Positions 34,771 to 42,922 of a stretch of DNA of 64,000 bases are shown here, piece by piece. This DNA comes from Methylobacterium hispanicum. GTDB taxonomy: Bacteria; Pseudomonadota; Alphaproteobacteria; Rhizobiales; Beijerinckiaceae. The notes below the pieces were generated by a model that searched no databases, was not told the origin of the DNA, and saw only the letters and a program-made list of their open reading frames with translations. The stretch is taken from assembly GCF_022179285.1 (NCBI RefSeq), contig NZ_BPQO01000020.1, positions 59,717 to 123,716 of the forward strand. The letters run 5' to 3'. Position 1 is the first letter of the stretch, and every line of letters begins with the position of its first letter. A program made the position numbers and the translations under genes.

Positions 34771-34780
34771 GGAGTGTGGA

Positions 34781-35263
34781 ATGCCGGCCGCCATCACCAC
34801 CAACGAGATGTTCGACGCCTGCTTCAGGATCGCGACGGGCGGAGATCGCGACGACCGGTGGGCCCACATCTCGTCCCTTCAGAAGGCCGTGGCCTCGGTC
34901 GGGGTGAACGCGCCCCGCAAGCTGCAGATCGCGGCGAAGGAACGATCGAAATCGCGGCGGCAGGGCGGCCCCGTCGTCATCTCCCTCGCCAACGGCGACC
35001 GCATCGAGGCGAGCGATTCCTTCGAAGGGCTCAACATGGAACTGGCGCGGGGCGACGCGGTCGTGAAGCTGCGCATCGTGTTCTACCACCACCGCTTCGT
35101 CGCGACGATCCGGGAGATCCGCGGCGACGTCGAGACGCTGATGGACGTCGTCCTGCACTTCGGCGGGGCGCGCAAGGAGATCCTCCGCGCGCTCGGCGAG
35201 ACGCCCGCCAAGCGCGCGAAGCCGCGGCTCACGGTCGTGCCACTCGGCTCCGTGGCGGCCTGA
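34781..35263 (+). CDS. Unrecognised 160-residue basic protein
   Basis: ATG 34781 has GGAG at 34771-34774. The product is soluble and basic, with a Lys/Arg-rich segment at about 45-65 (APRKLQIAAKERSKSRRQGG) followed by an SH3-like beta pattern (PVVISLANGDRIEASDSF, then KLRIVFYHHRFVATIREI). A nucleic-acid-binding role is possible from the charge but not shown. The next gene follows after 3 bases. Confidence 0.65.
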   Translation: MPAAITTNEMFDACFRIATGGDRDDRWAHISSLQKAVASVGVNAPRKLQIAAKERSKSRRQGGPVVISLANGDRIEASDSFEGLNMELARGDAVVKLRIVFYHHRFVATIREIRGDVETLMDVVLHFGGARKEILRALGETPAKRAKPRLTVVPLGSVAA

Positions 35264-35266
35264 ACC

Positions 35267-35722
35267 GTGCGGGACCGCCTGCTCTGCGCGACGCTCCTGG
35301 CTCTGTGCATGCATCCGGGAAACGCCGGCGCGGCGTCCGACGGGTTCGGCTCGATCCCCGACCTGCGGGCCAAGGGAATGAAGGTCCTCAGCGACGCGGA
35401 GGTGCTGCGCGAGTTCCCCGGCTCGACCTTCGAGGTAGCCGTCGAGGATCGCGGCGTCGTGCTCGTCGAGCACTTCGCACTCAACGGGCAGCGTCGGATC
35501 GCGCCCGTGCCCGGCAGCCCCGTGCGCGCCCGGATGGAAGGGTGGAGGGTCGAGGGCGGTCGCCTCTGCGCACCCGCGACCGGGTCGCCCGTGGAATGCG
35601 GCGCGCCGATCGGCCGGATGGGCGAGACCTTCTATCGCCTGAGCGCGGACCGCGTCCTGCAGGTGATGCGGCGCATGCCCGTCGAGCGGCCGCTCGGCAG
35701 GACGGACCAGGGCCGCCGGTGA
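35267..35722 (+). CDS. Secreted 151-residue protein, unrecognised
   Basis: A GTG start 3 bases after the previous stop gives a signal peptide (LLCATLLALCMHPGNAGA, cleavage near residue 22). The mature part is small and beta-rich, with one cysteine pair in RLCAPATGSPVECGAP that could form a disulfide. It lies between a cytoplasmic gene and the convergent IcmC-like gene, so it may belong to the envelope apparatus. No family recognised. Confidence 0.6.
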   Translation: MRDRLLCATLLALCMHPGNAGAASDGFGSIPDLRAKGMKVLSDAEVLREFPGSTFEVAVEDRGVVLVEHFALNGQRRIAPVPGSPVRARMEGWRVEGGRLCAPATGSPVECGAPIGRMGETFYRLSADRVLQVMRRMPVERPLGRTDQGRR

Positions 35723-35825
35723 CGCGGGGGCCCCGTCCGTCGCGGGCGGAGGGGCGAAGCCGGACGGGCGGGCCCCGGCCTGGGCGGATCCCGGAACCGG
35801 TCCTACGGACCGTCACCGCGACCCG

Positions 35826-36917
35826 TCAGCTGCAGAAACCGAGCGTCAGGCCGGCTCCGCCGAAGGTCGTGGTCACGTAGCAGCTCGTCGTCTTCATGTT
35901 GGCGAGGAGCACGCCGGCGATCATGTGCACGAGGGCGTTCCCCCCCGAGGCGTTGGTGCCGCGGCGGTCGGTGATGGCCTTGAGCACGAACACGCCTCGG
36001 AAGAACGCGATCGCACCGAACAGCGCGAGGATCGTGAAGAGGTAGCCCACCATATCCTGATGCTGCTGCAGCCATGCGGTCCCGTTGCCCGTCACCGCTC
36101 CGTTGAAGCGGTAGCTGAGCAGGCTCCGGTCGAGACCGCCCCGGGAGGTCAGCACGCCGGCTTGGCCCATCAGCGTCTGGCTGACGGCACCGACCAGGAA
36201 GGGCGAGTTGCACATCAGGAAGCCGACGGCCGCCTTGGCGAGGGCGGAGCGTCCATCGCCGCCCGCGCGGCCGCCGACGTCCTCGTGGGCGAACTCGAAG
36301 ACCGCCTTCGCGATCATCAGGGCACCTGACAGGAAGACGACCGCATAGGTGACGATCAGGCCGATCGGGACCACGTTCTGGGCGACGTTCTTGGAGAAGC
36401 ACACCGCGGGTGCGGGCGAAGCGTAGCAGTTGTCGGGCGGCTGGAAGGTCCCGATCTGCAGGAGCGAGCGCATGTTGCCGTCGCGCACGCTGAAGTTCGG
36501 GTTGCCGCCCATGTCCATCTGGGCGGCGATCTGGCGGAACTCGGAGGACGAGCCGAAGATGTTGAAGGCGTCGCCGAACATGGTCGTGACGCCGATGCCG
36601 ACGAACTCGGGCAAGGCGATCAGGACCGTGCCCGAGACGAGATGGGCCATGCCGCGGCCGGCGCCGTTCTCCTTCGTCGCGCGGGTCGAGCCCCAGGCCG
36701 CCGAGTCCTTCAGGAGGTCGAGCCCCTTGAACAGCATGACGAAGCCGACGAGGTAGCTGACGCCGGCGACCACCAGGAACAAGGGGCCGTAGAGATCCTC
36801 CAGGACGCCCGCGAGCCGGTTGCCGATGTCGTTGCCGGAACGGGGCGCGACGGCGAGGGCCGGCGCGGTGGCGACGAAGAACGCGTAGACCGCGAGGAAC
36901 CTGAACCAGTGCCGCAT
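35826..36917 (-). CDS. IcmC/DotE-like membrane protein of a type IVB transfer system
   Basis: 363 residues with a signal peptide and several membrane helices. Two copies of the IcmC/DotE-type pattern are visible: GPLFLVVAGVSYLVGFVMLFK then GLDLLKD ... VLIALPEF ... TTMFGD near residues 45-115, and TILALFGAIAFFRGVFVLKA ... ALVHMIAGVLLANM ... TTFGGAG near 290-360. IcmC, IcmD and IcmV-type proteins are small paralogous inner-membrane proteins of I-type systems; a fused or duplicated version of this length is unusual. Cysteines CYASPAPAVC (about 160) could form a disulfide in the exported loop. It follows the IcmD-like gene by 78 bases in the same transcript. Confidence 0.7.
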   Translation of the reverse strand: MRHWFRFLAVYAFFVATAPALAVAPRSGNDIGNRLAGVLEDLYGPLFLVVAGVSYLVGFVMLFKGLDLLKDSAAWGSTRATKENGAGRGMAHLVSGTVLIALPEFVGIGVTTMFGDAFNIFGSSSEFRQIAAQMDMGGNPNFSVRDGNMRSLLQIGTFQPPDNCYASPAPAVCFSKNVAQNVVPIGLIVTYAVVFLSGALMIAKAVFEFAHEDVGGRAGGDGRSALAKAAVGFLMCNSPFLVGAVSQTLMGQAGVLTSRGGLDRSLLSYRFNGAVTGNGTAWLQQHQDMVGYLFTILALFGAIAFFRGVFVLKAITDRRGTNASGGNALVHMIAGVLLANMKTTSCYVTTTFGGAGLTLGFCS

Positions 36918-36995
36918 CGGGATGCTCCGGACGTGAAGAGGGCCGGGCGACGGGTGCCGCCCGGCCCTGCGGCCTCGATGTCGACGTGTCTCGGA

Positions 36996-37391
36996 TCAGA
37001 AGGGCGTGGTCTTCTGCGAGATCGACGGCGTGCCGAAGCCGAAGGTGTTGGTCAGAGCGCCGGTGAAGGTCGGGATCGCCACGAGGCAGGCGCCCGCCCC
37101 GAGGCGCCAGAGGCCGTCCGTGTACTTGACCTGGCCGTTGCCGCCCTGGTCGGACGCCTGCTTGAGCTTGTAGAGGCCCGCGGCCACCATGCCGGCGCCG
37201 CCGAGGCCGCAGCCGACCATGAGGACCTTGCCGACGCTGCCCAGATCCTCGCGCACCTTGTCGGCGATGCTGCCCACCGTCCCGGAGCTCTGGGCCTGGG
37301 CCGAGCCGGAAACGGCGTCGAGCGCCATGACGGTGGCCGCGGCCATCAATCCGTAGAACGCGTTGCCGATCGTGTTCGAAATCCGCTTCAT
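36996..37391 (-). CDS. IcmD/DotP-like inner-membrane protein of a type IVB transfer system
   Basis: 131 residues from ATG 37391 (upstream GAGAGGG). A signal peptide of about 34 residues ends in SGSAQAQ. The mature protein reads GTVGSIADKVREDLGSVGKV, a glycine-rich hydrophobic helix (LMVGCGLGGAGMVAAGLYKL), a Lys/Gln-rich loop ending in GLWRLG, and a second hydrophobic segment (GACLVAIPTFTGALTNTFGF). This order and the LxAIPTxxGxxxxTFG ending match IcmD/DotP. Its neighbours IcmC- and IcmL-like genes support the call. The start context TTGAAGCAATG is identical to that of the divergent IcmL-like gene. Confidence 0.75.
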   Translation of the reverse strand: MKRISNTIGNAFYGLMAAATVMALDAVSGSAQAQSSGTVGSIADKVREDLGSVGKVLMVGCGLGGAGMVAAGLYKLKQASDQGGNGQVKYTDGLWRLGAGACLVAIPTFTGALTNTFGFGTPSISQKTTPF

Positions 37392-37568
37392 TGCTTCAAC
37401 CCTCTCTGACTCGAAGGGAGGGCCCGTCGGAGCCCGCTGCGCCCGTCGATCGCGCCGCCACCGGATGAAGGAACGGCGGCGGCCACTCCTTGAGCGATCG
37501 CTCGAAACATGCTCACAATCGACGGCAACGTCAACGGCAGGTTGACCGTACCTTCGGACCTTGAAGCA
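37392..37568. promoter_or_regulatory. Divergent promoter region of the icmD-like and icmL-like genes
   Basis: For the minus-strand gene, TTGACG and CATGTT spaced 17 bases apart form a plausible promoter around 37505-37535. An octamer GAAGGAAC lies at 37467-37474. Both start codons are preceded by the same TTGAAGCA. The arrangement would let one regulator act on both halves of the transfer operon. Confidence 0.4.
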
Positions 37569-38204
37569 ATGGCACGCACGGAGGACATCGTCCGGACGAT
37601 CTGGGAGAAGGAGTCGTACGCGATCAGCCGCTACTTCTGGACGATGCGGGCCACCTGGGCCATGATCGCGGCGGCGTCCCTCGCCCTGATCTGCACGATC
37701 TCGCTGCTCCAGAGGCCGCCCGTCTTCCGGTACGTCCTGACCCTCGCCGACGGCACGATCCGGGACATCGTCCCTCTCGTCGAGGCCAAGCACGACGACG
37801 AAGCCATCAAGCGCTGGGCGACGAACGTCGTCCTCAAGGCCTACGGCTGGGATTTCCTGAACTACAAGGCTCAGTTCACGAAGCTCCAGGAGGACATGAC
37901 GGTCTACGGCTGGGAGGAGTACAAGAAGTCGATCGAAGAGGCCGGCAACTTCAAGGCCGTGATCGGAAACCACTACGTTCTCACCGGGGTGCCGAACGGT
38001 CCCGTGCAGATCGAAAGGAAAGGCCTGTACGGCGAGATCGGCCGCTACGCCTGGAAGGTCAAGGTTCCGATCATCGTGAGCTACGCGTCCTCCGTCCAGC
38101 GGACGAACCAGAGCCTGATGGTGACGGCCGTGATCGTCCGTCAGCCGGAATGGATCAACGACGCCGGGCTCGGCGTGCGCTCCCTCATCGTGGAACGCTA
38201 CTGA
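37569..38204 (+). CDS. IcmL/DotI-like protein of a type IVB transfer system
   Basis: 211 residues from ATG 37569; an earlier ATG at 37509 lacks a ribosome binding site. A short cytoplasmic N terminus (EDIVRTIWEKESYAISRY) leads to one membrane helix at about 28-47 (WAMIAAASLALICTISLL). A periplasmic domain follows with the IcmL pattern: RYVLTLADGTIRDIVPL, then VLKAYGWDFLNYKAQF, then VKVPIIVSYASS and a terminal MVTAVIVRQPEW. Length matches IcmL/DotI and TraM of I-type plasmids, which form part of the inner-membrane complex. ScpB follows after 26 bases. Confidence 0.85.
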   Translation: MARTEDIVRTIWEKESYAISRYFWTMRATWAMIAAASLALICTISLLQRPPVFRYVLTLADGTIRDIVPLVEAKHDDEAIKRWATNVVLKAYGWDFLNYKAQFTKLQEDMTVYGWEEYKKSIEEAGNFKAVIGNHYVLTGVPNGPVQIERKGLYGEIGRYAWKVKVPIIVSYASSVQRTNQSLMVTAVIVRQPEWINDAGLGVRSLIVERY

Positions 38205-38230
38205 GCCGACCGCGAGCCCATCCCGAGATC

Positions 38231-38803
38231 ATGGGGAAGACCTTGGATCCGCTCCTTCCGCCGTCGGACTTCGCGCTGCTGCACGGAGCCGAGATCGAGG
38301 CCTTCATCCTCGCGTCGCCCACGCCCGTCAGCGAAGCCCAGGTCGCCGCCCGCCTCCAGGAAGGGAGTTCGGCGGCCGGCCTGCTGAGCGAGCTCGCGGA
38401 GCGCACGAAGGACAGGGCGGTCCGCTTGGTCCGCGATCCCGAGGGGTGGCGGTACGCCGTCGATCCGGGCTTTCTTCCGGACGCGCTCAAGGCGCCGGCG
38501 CGCAAGGCGCGCGAGCTCTCGGAGGCCGCTCTGGCGACGCTCGCGTTCATCGCGCTCTACGAGCCGGTCACTCTGGGCGAGATCGAGCGCGGCAGGGGGG
38601 TGAAGGTTTCCCGTGCCCTTCTGGACAAGCTGATGGAGGCCGGCATGATCCGGCCCGGCATCCGCCGGGCGGGAACGGGGCGTGCCGCGACCTACTCGAC
38701 GACCGATTCCTTCCTGACGCATTTCCGCCTCGACGCGCTGTCGGACATGCCGACCCCCGAAGAGCTTCTGAGCCGCGATCTCCCGGTGGACGCGAAGGAA
38801 TGA
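38231..38803 (+). CDS. scpB: Segregation and condensation protein ScpB
   Basis: 190 residues. The ScpB pattern is clear: GAEIEAFILASPTPVSEAQV, GWRYAVDPGF, the strongly conserved SEAALATLAFIALYEPVTLG followed by EIERGRGVKVSRALLDKLME, then AGTGRAATYSTTDSFLTHFR and LSDMPTPEELL. Two winged-helix domains bind the kleisin ScpA and help close the SMC ring. It sits right behind an icmL-like gene and about 24 kb from smc. This is an unusual setting, since scpB normally follows scpA. An octamer GAAGGAAT overlaps its stop region (38794-38801). Confidence 0.9.
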   Translation: MGKTLDPLLPPSDFALLHGAEIEAFILASPTPVSEAQVAARLQEGSSAAGLLSELAERTKDRAVRLVRDPEGWRYAVDPGFLPDALKAPARKARELSEAALATLAFIALYEPVTLGEIERGRGVKVSRALLDKLMEAGMIRPGIRRAGTGRAATYSTTDSFLTHFRLDALSDMPTPEELLSRDLPVDAKE

Positions 38804-38889
38804 AAGGATCGGTCGAATGCTACCGACTTCGTTAGGCCGGTCCGAATGCGTGAAGGCTTAGGCTGCGACGAGGTCGAGGAGCGGTTCGA

Positions 38890-39663
38890 ATGGACGCGAT
38901 CACATCAACAGGCGGTCCCGCCTGCTACAGGCTGATCGTCCGTCTCCCGGACCGGAACCTGCTGCCCGGCTTTCGCCCGGACGAGTGGACGATCCTCAAC
39001 GACTTCGGCGAGGAGGTCGAGGCTCTGGCCGGTACGCGCAGCGTCGGCAGGTTGCTCGGCCGCCTCGGCGCGGAGGGCGTCGTCGTCCGTGAGGCCGGCG
39101 CCGCTCCTTCCGGTGGAGGCGTACTCTGGACCATTCTGCGCCGCTTCGACGTATCCGGGGTCGATCCCGAACCGGCCGAGGCGGTCGCCGCCGAGGCCGA
39201 AGCGCTGCTGTCTTGGAACGGCGCCCTCGCGGCGTCCCTCGGCTCGCCCCGTGCGAAGCGGAAGCCCGCTCGCCCGACGCTCGCTCCGGCTCTCGGCCTG
39301 ATCGCATCGGTCGTCGGCATCGGTCTCGCAGCGGCTGCGGCCTCGACCTGGACGGCCGGCATTCCCGACGGGAGCGCGGAGGACGCCGAGTTCATGAGGC
39401 GGGGCGGGTTCCACGCTACGGTGCCCGACCGCGCGAGGCAGGGATGGTACGTGCGGCTGAAGGTGCATCCGAACGGTTCATCCGAGGTGACGAAGCGCCT
39501 TTCCGAAGCCGAACTCCTCAAGGACGTCGATCTCGAAGCCGAAGTCCGCCGCCGTCTCGGCATCGGCCCGGCGTCCGCTCCGAAGGGCTCCGCCCCCGGG
39601 GTCGCTCCCGACATGATCGGCCGGATCGACGGGGTGGCCGCGGCGTTCCGCAGAAGAAGCTGA
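38890..39663 (+). CDS. Unrecognised membrane protein, one helix
   Basis: 257 residues with GAGGAG upstream of ATG 38890. The first 120 residues are soluble and acidic (DEWTILNDFGEEVEALAG). One hydrophobic helix at about 135-160 (LAPALGLIASVVGIGLAAAAA) follows a basic stretch, so the C-terminal 100 residues are probably periplasmic. Its placement between scpB and a secreted hydrolase suggests a role at the envelope. No family recognised. Confidence 0.6.
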   Translation: MDAITSTGGPACYRLIVRLPDRNLLPGFRPDEWTILNDFGEEVEALAGTRSVGRLLGRLGAEGVVVREAGAAPSGGGVLWTILRRFDVSGVDPEPAEAVAAEAEALLSWNGALAASLGSPRAKRKPARPTLAPALGLIASVVGIGLAAAAASTWTAGIPDGSAEDAEFMRRGGFHATVPDRARQGWYVRLKVHPNGSSEVTKRLSEAELLKDVDLEAEVRRRLGIGPASAPKGSAPGVAPDMIGRIDGVAAAFRRRS

Positions 39664-39681
39664 ATCGCGAGGGCAGGGCCG

Positions 39682-40770
39682 GTGGTCTCGAAAACGGTCG
39701 CGCGGCTCGTCGCCGTGGGTCTGACCCTGGTTCCGCACGCATCGCCGGCGGTCGACTTCGGGGGCGTCAACGACACCTTGGCGGCGTGGCGGCCGCCGGA
39801 CCGGCACGAAGGTCAGGCGGCCGCGCTCGCAGCCGCCGGCGCCCGTCACGTCAGGATCATGGCGGTGAGGCCTCTGGACGCCATGGCGAACGCGGCCGCC
39901 GCCGCGTCGAAACGGGGCCTGGGGGTCCTTCTCGTCGTCCCGATGGGGCAGTCCGACTTCTTCCCGCCGCGCGTCGCGCCGCGTGCCGCGGAGGGCGTCC
40001 ATTACGAGCTGCGGCCGACTTCGGAGATGGACCCGTCGCTCTACGCAGACTTCTGGCGGGATGCCGTCGCCGCTCTGGACGCCGCCGGCGTGACGCCGAT
40101 GGCGGTCGAGGTGGGCAACGAGATGAACCTCAGCGTCTTCGAGGCCGCCCTGCCGATCGTCCAGGGCGGGGCCATCGTCGAAACCGCGGAGTTCGCCGGC
40201 CACCCGTTCGCGGAGCCCTATGGTCGGGCGCTCGACCGCTACGTGGACGTGCTGCGCGAGACGAAGCGCGTCATGGCCGGGCGCGCGGTGCCGGTCCTGC
40301 TGAGCAGCCTCGTGCGCCCGGAGCCCGCTTGGGCCGCCGCAAACGGCGTTTCGGCGATCGCGCCCGAATGCGCGATGCGTCTGCTCATGGAGCGGGGGGC
40401 CGGACGCGTGGCGGACGGACTTGCCGTCCACCTCTACCCGCAGGTGGGCGCGCGCGACGAGGATCCCGACGTCTCCGTGCGCGAGGCGGTCTCGAAGGCC
40501 TTCGACCCTCTCGTTCGCGAGGCCGGGCCTGGGCGGGCGTGGTGGATCACGGAATGGGGCTTCGCCCGCGCCGTGGGTAGGGACAGCGGCAAGGAACTTC
40601 CCAGACGCGCGCGGATGCTCGCCTTCGCCCGCGCGATCGAGGCGCGGCCCGAAGCGCCCCGCATGGGGCCCGCCTTCCTGTACGACTTCTCCGAGGACGA
40701 ACTCTTCCGCATACATGGCCGGGACGACCCGTCAGACCCCGACGCCCTGTTGACGCTTGCGCCGCGCTGA
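39682..40770 (+). CDS. Secreted glycoside hydrolase, GH-A clan (GH39/GH5-like)
   Basis: 362 residues with a GTG start and a signal peptide (VARLVAVGLTLVPHASPA). The TIM-barrel landmarks of clan GH-A are present: ARHVRIMAVRP on an early strand, AVEVGNEMN with the likely acid/base Glu147 at the end of strand 4, and WITEWGF with the likely nucleophile Glu291 on strand 7. HLYPQVGARDED lies between, as in GH39/GH5 enzymes. Substrate is unknown; a peptidoglycan- or exopolysaccharide-cleaving role would fit an envelope-spanning transfer complex. It follows the membrane protein gene by 18 bases. Confidence 0.75.
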   Translation: MVSKTVARLVAVGLTLVPHASPAVDFGGVNDTLAAWRPPDRHEGQAAALAAAGARHVRIMAVRPLDAMANAAAAASKRGLGVLLVVPMGQSDFFPPRVAPRAAEGVHYELRPTSEMDPSLYADFWRDAVAALDAAGVTPMAVEVGNEMNLSVFEAALPIVQGGAIVETAEFAGHPFAEPYGRALDRYVDVLRETKRVMAGRAVPVLLSSLVRPEPAWAAANGVSAIAPECAMRLLMERGAGRVADGLAVHLYPQVGARDEDPDVSVREAVSKAFDPLVREAGPGRAWWITEWGFARAVGRDSGKELPRRARMLAFARAIEARPEAPRMGPAFLYDFSEDELFRIHGRDDPSDPDALLTLAPR

Positions 40771-40801
40771 TCCTTCATCGCGCCCGGGGCGCTCGCGCCG
40801 C

Positions 40802-40809
40802 GAAGGAAC
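40802..40809 (+). promoter_or_regulatory. GAAGGAAC octamer acting as or overlapping a ribosome binding site
   Basis: It lies 9 bases before ATG 40819 in the sense orientation, where AAGGA could pair with 16S rRNA. Here octamer and ribosome binding site cannot be separated by sequence alone. Confidence 0.4.
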
Positions 40810-40818
40810 GGGTACGAC

Positions 40819-41448
40819 ATGCTCGCCGTCATTGGCACCGCTGGACGCGGCACGGATGCCGACCGGCTCTCGGTCGGCCTCTACGACGCCATGTACGCCC
40901 GCGCGGTCGAGACGATGCGGGACTGGGGCATCCGGGCGCTCGTCTCCGGCGGAGCGGCCTGGGCGGACCACCTCGCGGTACGGGCCTTTCTGGAGGGCGA
41001 GGCGGCCTCGCTGAGGCTGTTCCTGCCCGCCCGGTTCGAGCATGGCCGCTTCGGCGGGTCGGCTCCGAACGACGTCGCCAGGACGGCGAACCGCTACCAC
41101 GACGCGTTCTCGCGGGCAGTCGGCGTCGACACCCTGGCGCAGCTCGCCGAGGCGATCGACCGCGGCGCCGCCGCGAGCGTCCATCCGGGATTCAAGACGC
41201 GCAACATCGAGGTCGCCTACGTCGCGACGCACATGATCGCCTACACGTTCGGTGCCGGCCGCGAACCCGCCTCGGTGAAGGAGTCCGACGACGGCTTCGC
41301 ATCGGCCTTCGAGGCCGGCCTCAAGGATGGCGGGACGGCGCACTGCTGGAGCCGTGCCACGCGGGCCGATGCGAAGATGCACGTCGATCTGTTCTGGCTG
41401 TCGCGGCAGCCTGCCGCCACCCTCTCGGGCCATCCCGCGCCCCGCTGA
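40819..41448 (+). CDS. SLOG-family (Rossmann-like) nucleotide-binding protein
   Basis: 209 residues. The start AVIGTAGRGTDADR with the later ALVSGGAAWADHLAVRAFL reproduces the SLOG/DprA-like pattern, in which a GxxGR loop and a GGAxGAD-type loop bind a nucleotide or nucleotide derivative; RLFLPARFE is the following strand. The C-terminal part (about 120-209) is not recognised. SLOG domains occur in ligand-sensing or nucleotide-processing roles in conflict and phage-related systems. Here there is no partner effector, so no role can be given. Confidence 0.65.
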   Translation: MLAVIGTAGRGTDADRLSVGLYDAMYARAVETMRDWGIRALVSGGAAWADHLAVRAFLEGEAASLRLFLPARFEHGRFGGSAPNDVARTANRYHDAFSRAVGVDTLAQLAEAIDRGAAASVHPGFKTRNIEVAYVATHMIAYTFGAGREPASVKESDDGFASAFEAGLKDGGTAHCWSRATRADAKMHVDLFWLSRQPAATLSGHPAPR

Positions 41449-41462
41449 AGTCGGAGAGACGA

Positions 41463-42113
41463 ATGTCCGCGATCAAAGTCGCCGAAGGCGTGGAGGGTAC
41501 GCCCGAGATGCTCCGCGTCGTCGAAGGACGGTATTTCCTGCCCGGCGAACGCGTCCGGGCTCTGGCCGGCGCGCGCCGGGGGGATGGCGGGACAGTCAAG
41601 GCAGCGCGACTAGGTCCTTCGCAAGAGGGCGATCTGGTGATCGCGGCCACGTGGCTCGTGCGGGGCTCCGGCGGCGAACCGCAGGTCGCCTACGCCTTCG
41701 AGGGTTGTCCAGGGCTTCACGCTGCGAACGAGTTCGGAGATCCCAGGTCGAACGAGCACTGCTTCGGGCTCTTGATCCAGCGTGCCGGCGGGACTTGGCT
41801 GATCCCGTTGGACGACCGCGCGGAAAACGTCGTCGAAGCCTCGGGGCCTCCCGTGCGCATCGTCGAGCGTCTCGTCAGATCCGCGCGGTACTCGCTCGGT
41901 CTCGGTCCGGAAGCACGGGAGACCCACGTCTTCTTCGCCGGGCTGGAGCCCGCCCCCCAGCACGGCGAATTCCACGTCCTCGCCAACGCGGACGGAACCG
42001 CCAATCTGGCCTACGCGACGTGGTGGACCGACGCCTCGCCCGACCAAGTGGACATCGCACAGGACGCCATCGCGTCGGCCGGTTTCGCGTCGAAGCCCGC
42101 ACCACGGAACTGA
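41463..42113 (+). CDS. Unrecognised 216-residue protein
   Basis: ATG 41463 lies 14 bases after the SLOG stop, with GGAGA upstream, so the two are likely co-transcribed. The product is soluble with mixed alpha/beta character and a terminal segment rich in Asp (WTDASPDQVDIAQDAI). No signal or membrane segment. No family recognised. Confidence 0.6.
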   Translation: MSAIKVAEGVEGTPEMLRVVEGRYFLPGERVRALAGARRGDGGTVKAARLGPSQEGDLVIAATWLVRGSGGEPQVAYAFEGCPGLHAANEFGDPRSNEHCFGLLIQRAGGTWLIPLDDRAENVVEASGPPVRIVERLVRSARYSLGLGPEARETHVFFAGLEPAPQHGEFHVLANADGTANLAYATWWTDASPDQVDIAQDAIASAGFASKPAPRN

Positions 42114-42430
42114 ACCGACCTGTCGGGTCATCGGACGAGCGGGATTCGTTTCGCCGAAGACGAGGCGGATGATTTCGAGACCCGTCGGAGGGCTTTCGCG
42201 TCTCATTGCGGCGACGACCATCGCTCGATGGATCACGCACTCGAATTCGAATAGCGCGCGAGTCGATCTGAATCGCGCCGGGACGACTAAGCGAACCTAT
42301 ATCAATCTATACCTATTCTAGATTCGGCTTGACTCCGCTTCGAAGTTGACAGTTCGCGATTTTATCAGTATCTAGATAAATTGATGCAAGGCGCGATTTC
42401 GAGTTCGCCTCGCTCATAGGTCCCCCGTCC
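42114..42430. other. Non-coding, AT-rich island
   Basis: This 317-base gap holds the most AT-rich stretch in the window (about 42290-42400), unlike the surrounding sequence of about 70% GC. It contains a consensus promoter (42346-42374) and short repeats of TATCAATCTAT/TATCTAGATAAATTGAT character. No gene is evident. It could be a replication or transfer origin element, an A+T-rich promoter region, or the scar of an insertion. Confidence 0.5.
42346..42374 (+). promoter_or_regulatory. Consensus sigma-70 promoter in the AT-rich island
   Basis: TTGACA (42346-42351) and TATCTA (42369-42374) have a 17-base spacer, the best -35/-10 match in the window. It points to the gene at 42431 and the AAA+ gene behind it. 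Confidence 0.6.
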
Positions 42431-42853
42431 GTGATCCGGTCTGCTGTCTCCATCGCCGACGGGCGCATCCGCGCCAAATTCGATGCGACGAGCTATTTCG
42501 AGCAGGCGACATCCCGAACCATTCTGGAGATGGCACACGGCAACTGGACCGGCATCCCCGCGCTCGATGCCGCACGCCACTGCGCCGACCACCGGCGATT
42601 CCGCGAACTCAAATACGCGCTGGATCGCGCGTTCTCGGTTCCGAGGATCGAGATACGGGCCGCGGTCCATGGTCCGGATGCCCTGCGCTGGATCCGTCTG
42701 CACCGGGCCGACGTGGCCGCCAGGATAGAGGCGGACTTGGATCAGGACGTGTGCGGGTTCTCGCGGCCGGACGTGGGTCCTTCGTGGGATTGGTCGCCGG
42801 ACTGGCCTTCGGACTACGAACGCCTGGACCGTTTCGAACACGATGCGGCCTGA
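42431..42853 (+). CDS. Unrecognised 140-residue protein
   Basis: It has a GTG start and the promoter described at 42346. The product is basic in its first 90 residues and acidic at the end, with several Trp-Pro pairs (SWDWSPDWPSDYERLD). No signal peptide or membrane segment. A role with the AAA+ protein that follows 69 bases later is possible but only by position. Confidence 0.55.
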   Translation: MIRSAVSIADGRIRAKFDATSYFEQATSRTILEMAHGNWTGIPALDAARHCADHRRFRELKYALDRAFSVPRIEIRAAVHGPDALRWIRLHRADVAARIEADLDQDVCGFSRPDVGPSWDWSPDWPSDYERLDRFEHDAA

Positions 42854-42922
42854 TCGCGCGCAGGCTTGCCAGAGACGTGACTTGCGGCGATCCTTCCGGC
42901 TCTCGGAAGGAGTAGACCGGAA

